Source of the DNA: Clostridia bacterium
Lineage (GTDB): Bacteria; Bacillota; Clostridia; Christensenellales; Aristaeellaceae
Direction of reading: 5' to 3'
Assembly (NCBI GenBank): GCA_017620115.1
Contig: JAFZRB010000176.1
Location: 1-5,714 of the forward strand
DNA: 5,714 bases
Numbering within the stretch: position 1 is the first letter of the stretch; each line of letters starts with the position of its first letter. The notes below the pieces were generated by a model, which was not told the DNA's origin, made no database searches, and worked only from the letters and a program-made list of their open reading frames with translations. Positions 5,580 through 5,714 of the stretch are shown in pieces. A program made the position numbers and the translations under genes.

Positions 5580-5714
5580 CCTGCCTGCTGAAGCTTGCGC
5601 AGGCAATCCGCCGGGAAATTTGTCGTTACCAGCGTCGCTCCCATTTCCGCACAGCGGCAGAGGTGCTTTTGACGGGTTACGCCCGCGCTCATCCAGGGTT
5701 CAATGCCATGGGAC
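5555..5714 (-). CDS. C-terminus of a possible glycerophosphodiester phosphodiesterase-like protein, 5' part outside window
   Basis: The frame enters from the right edge and gives 51 codons to TAA at 5557-5555. The sequence HGIEPWMSAGV, then AEMGATLVTTNFPADCLRKL, resembles the last strands of the GDPD TIM barrel, where a W-containing strand is followed by a helix and a GADxxxTDxP-like motif that ends the enzyme; here it is GATLVTTNFP. Catalytic residues would lie outside the window, so the call is tentative. The closing residues after QQAG (WRSSTQT) look out of place and overlap the aldo/keto reductase remnant, so the natural C-terminus may have been replaced by a rearrangement. Confidence 0.45.
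   Translation of the reverse strand, partial: SHGIEPWMSAGVTRQKHLCRCAEMGATLVTTNFPADCLRKLQQAGWRSSTQT

Overview
The window looks like chromosomal DNA of a GC-rich, anaerobic Firmicute, probably a gut-type Clostridia. The signs are strong AAGGAGG-type ribosome binding sites, near-consensus housekeeping promoters with 17-bp spacers in both directions, and an oxygen-sensitive glycyl radical enzyme. This is inference from style; no taxonomic marker gene is present.

Layout: a leftward operon fills 1-3235. Read in its own direction it encodes a 706-residue glycyl radical enzyme (3235 to 1115) and then, after 15 bp, an Eis-like GNAT acetyltransferase with a C-terminal sterol-carrier-like region (1099 to beyond base 1). 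A 219-bp divergent control region (3236-3454) carries a leftward promoter, a rightward promoter, a GC-rich hairpin in the leftward 5' leader and three CGCCGGA repeats between the two promoters. Rightward from it runs a single cytoplasmic serine hydrolase of the beta-lactamase/esterase fold (3455-4321).

The rest (4322-5714) is different: visibly lower GC and signs of decay. It holds a possible membrane-protein tail with no start codon (4336-4437), a rightward promoter followed by two LacI-type operators 31 bp apart but with no sense gene behind it (4457-4530), a leftward gene of unknown function split by an in-frame TAG (4554-5234), the C-terminal remnant of an aldo/keto reductase (5262-5579), and the C-terminal end of a protein resembling a glycerophosphodiester phosphodiesterase (5555 to the right edge).

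Functionally, the glycyl radical enzyme is the centre of interest. It has the catalytic Cys/Glu pair and the C-terminal glycyl loop, but its catalytic motif reads GCIEN rather than the common GCVEP, it is shorter than most relatives, and no radical-SAM activase lies in the window. Its substrate cannot be assigned. The co-transcribed acetyltransferase may act on a related metabolite, but that is speculation. No RNA genes, CRISPR arrays or insertion sequences were seen.
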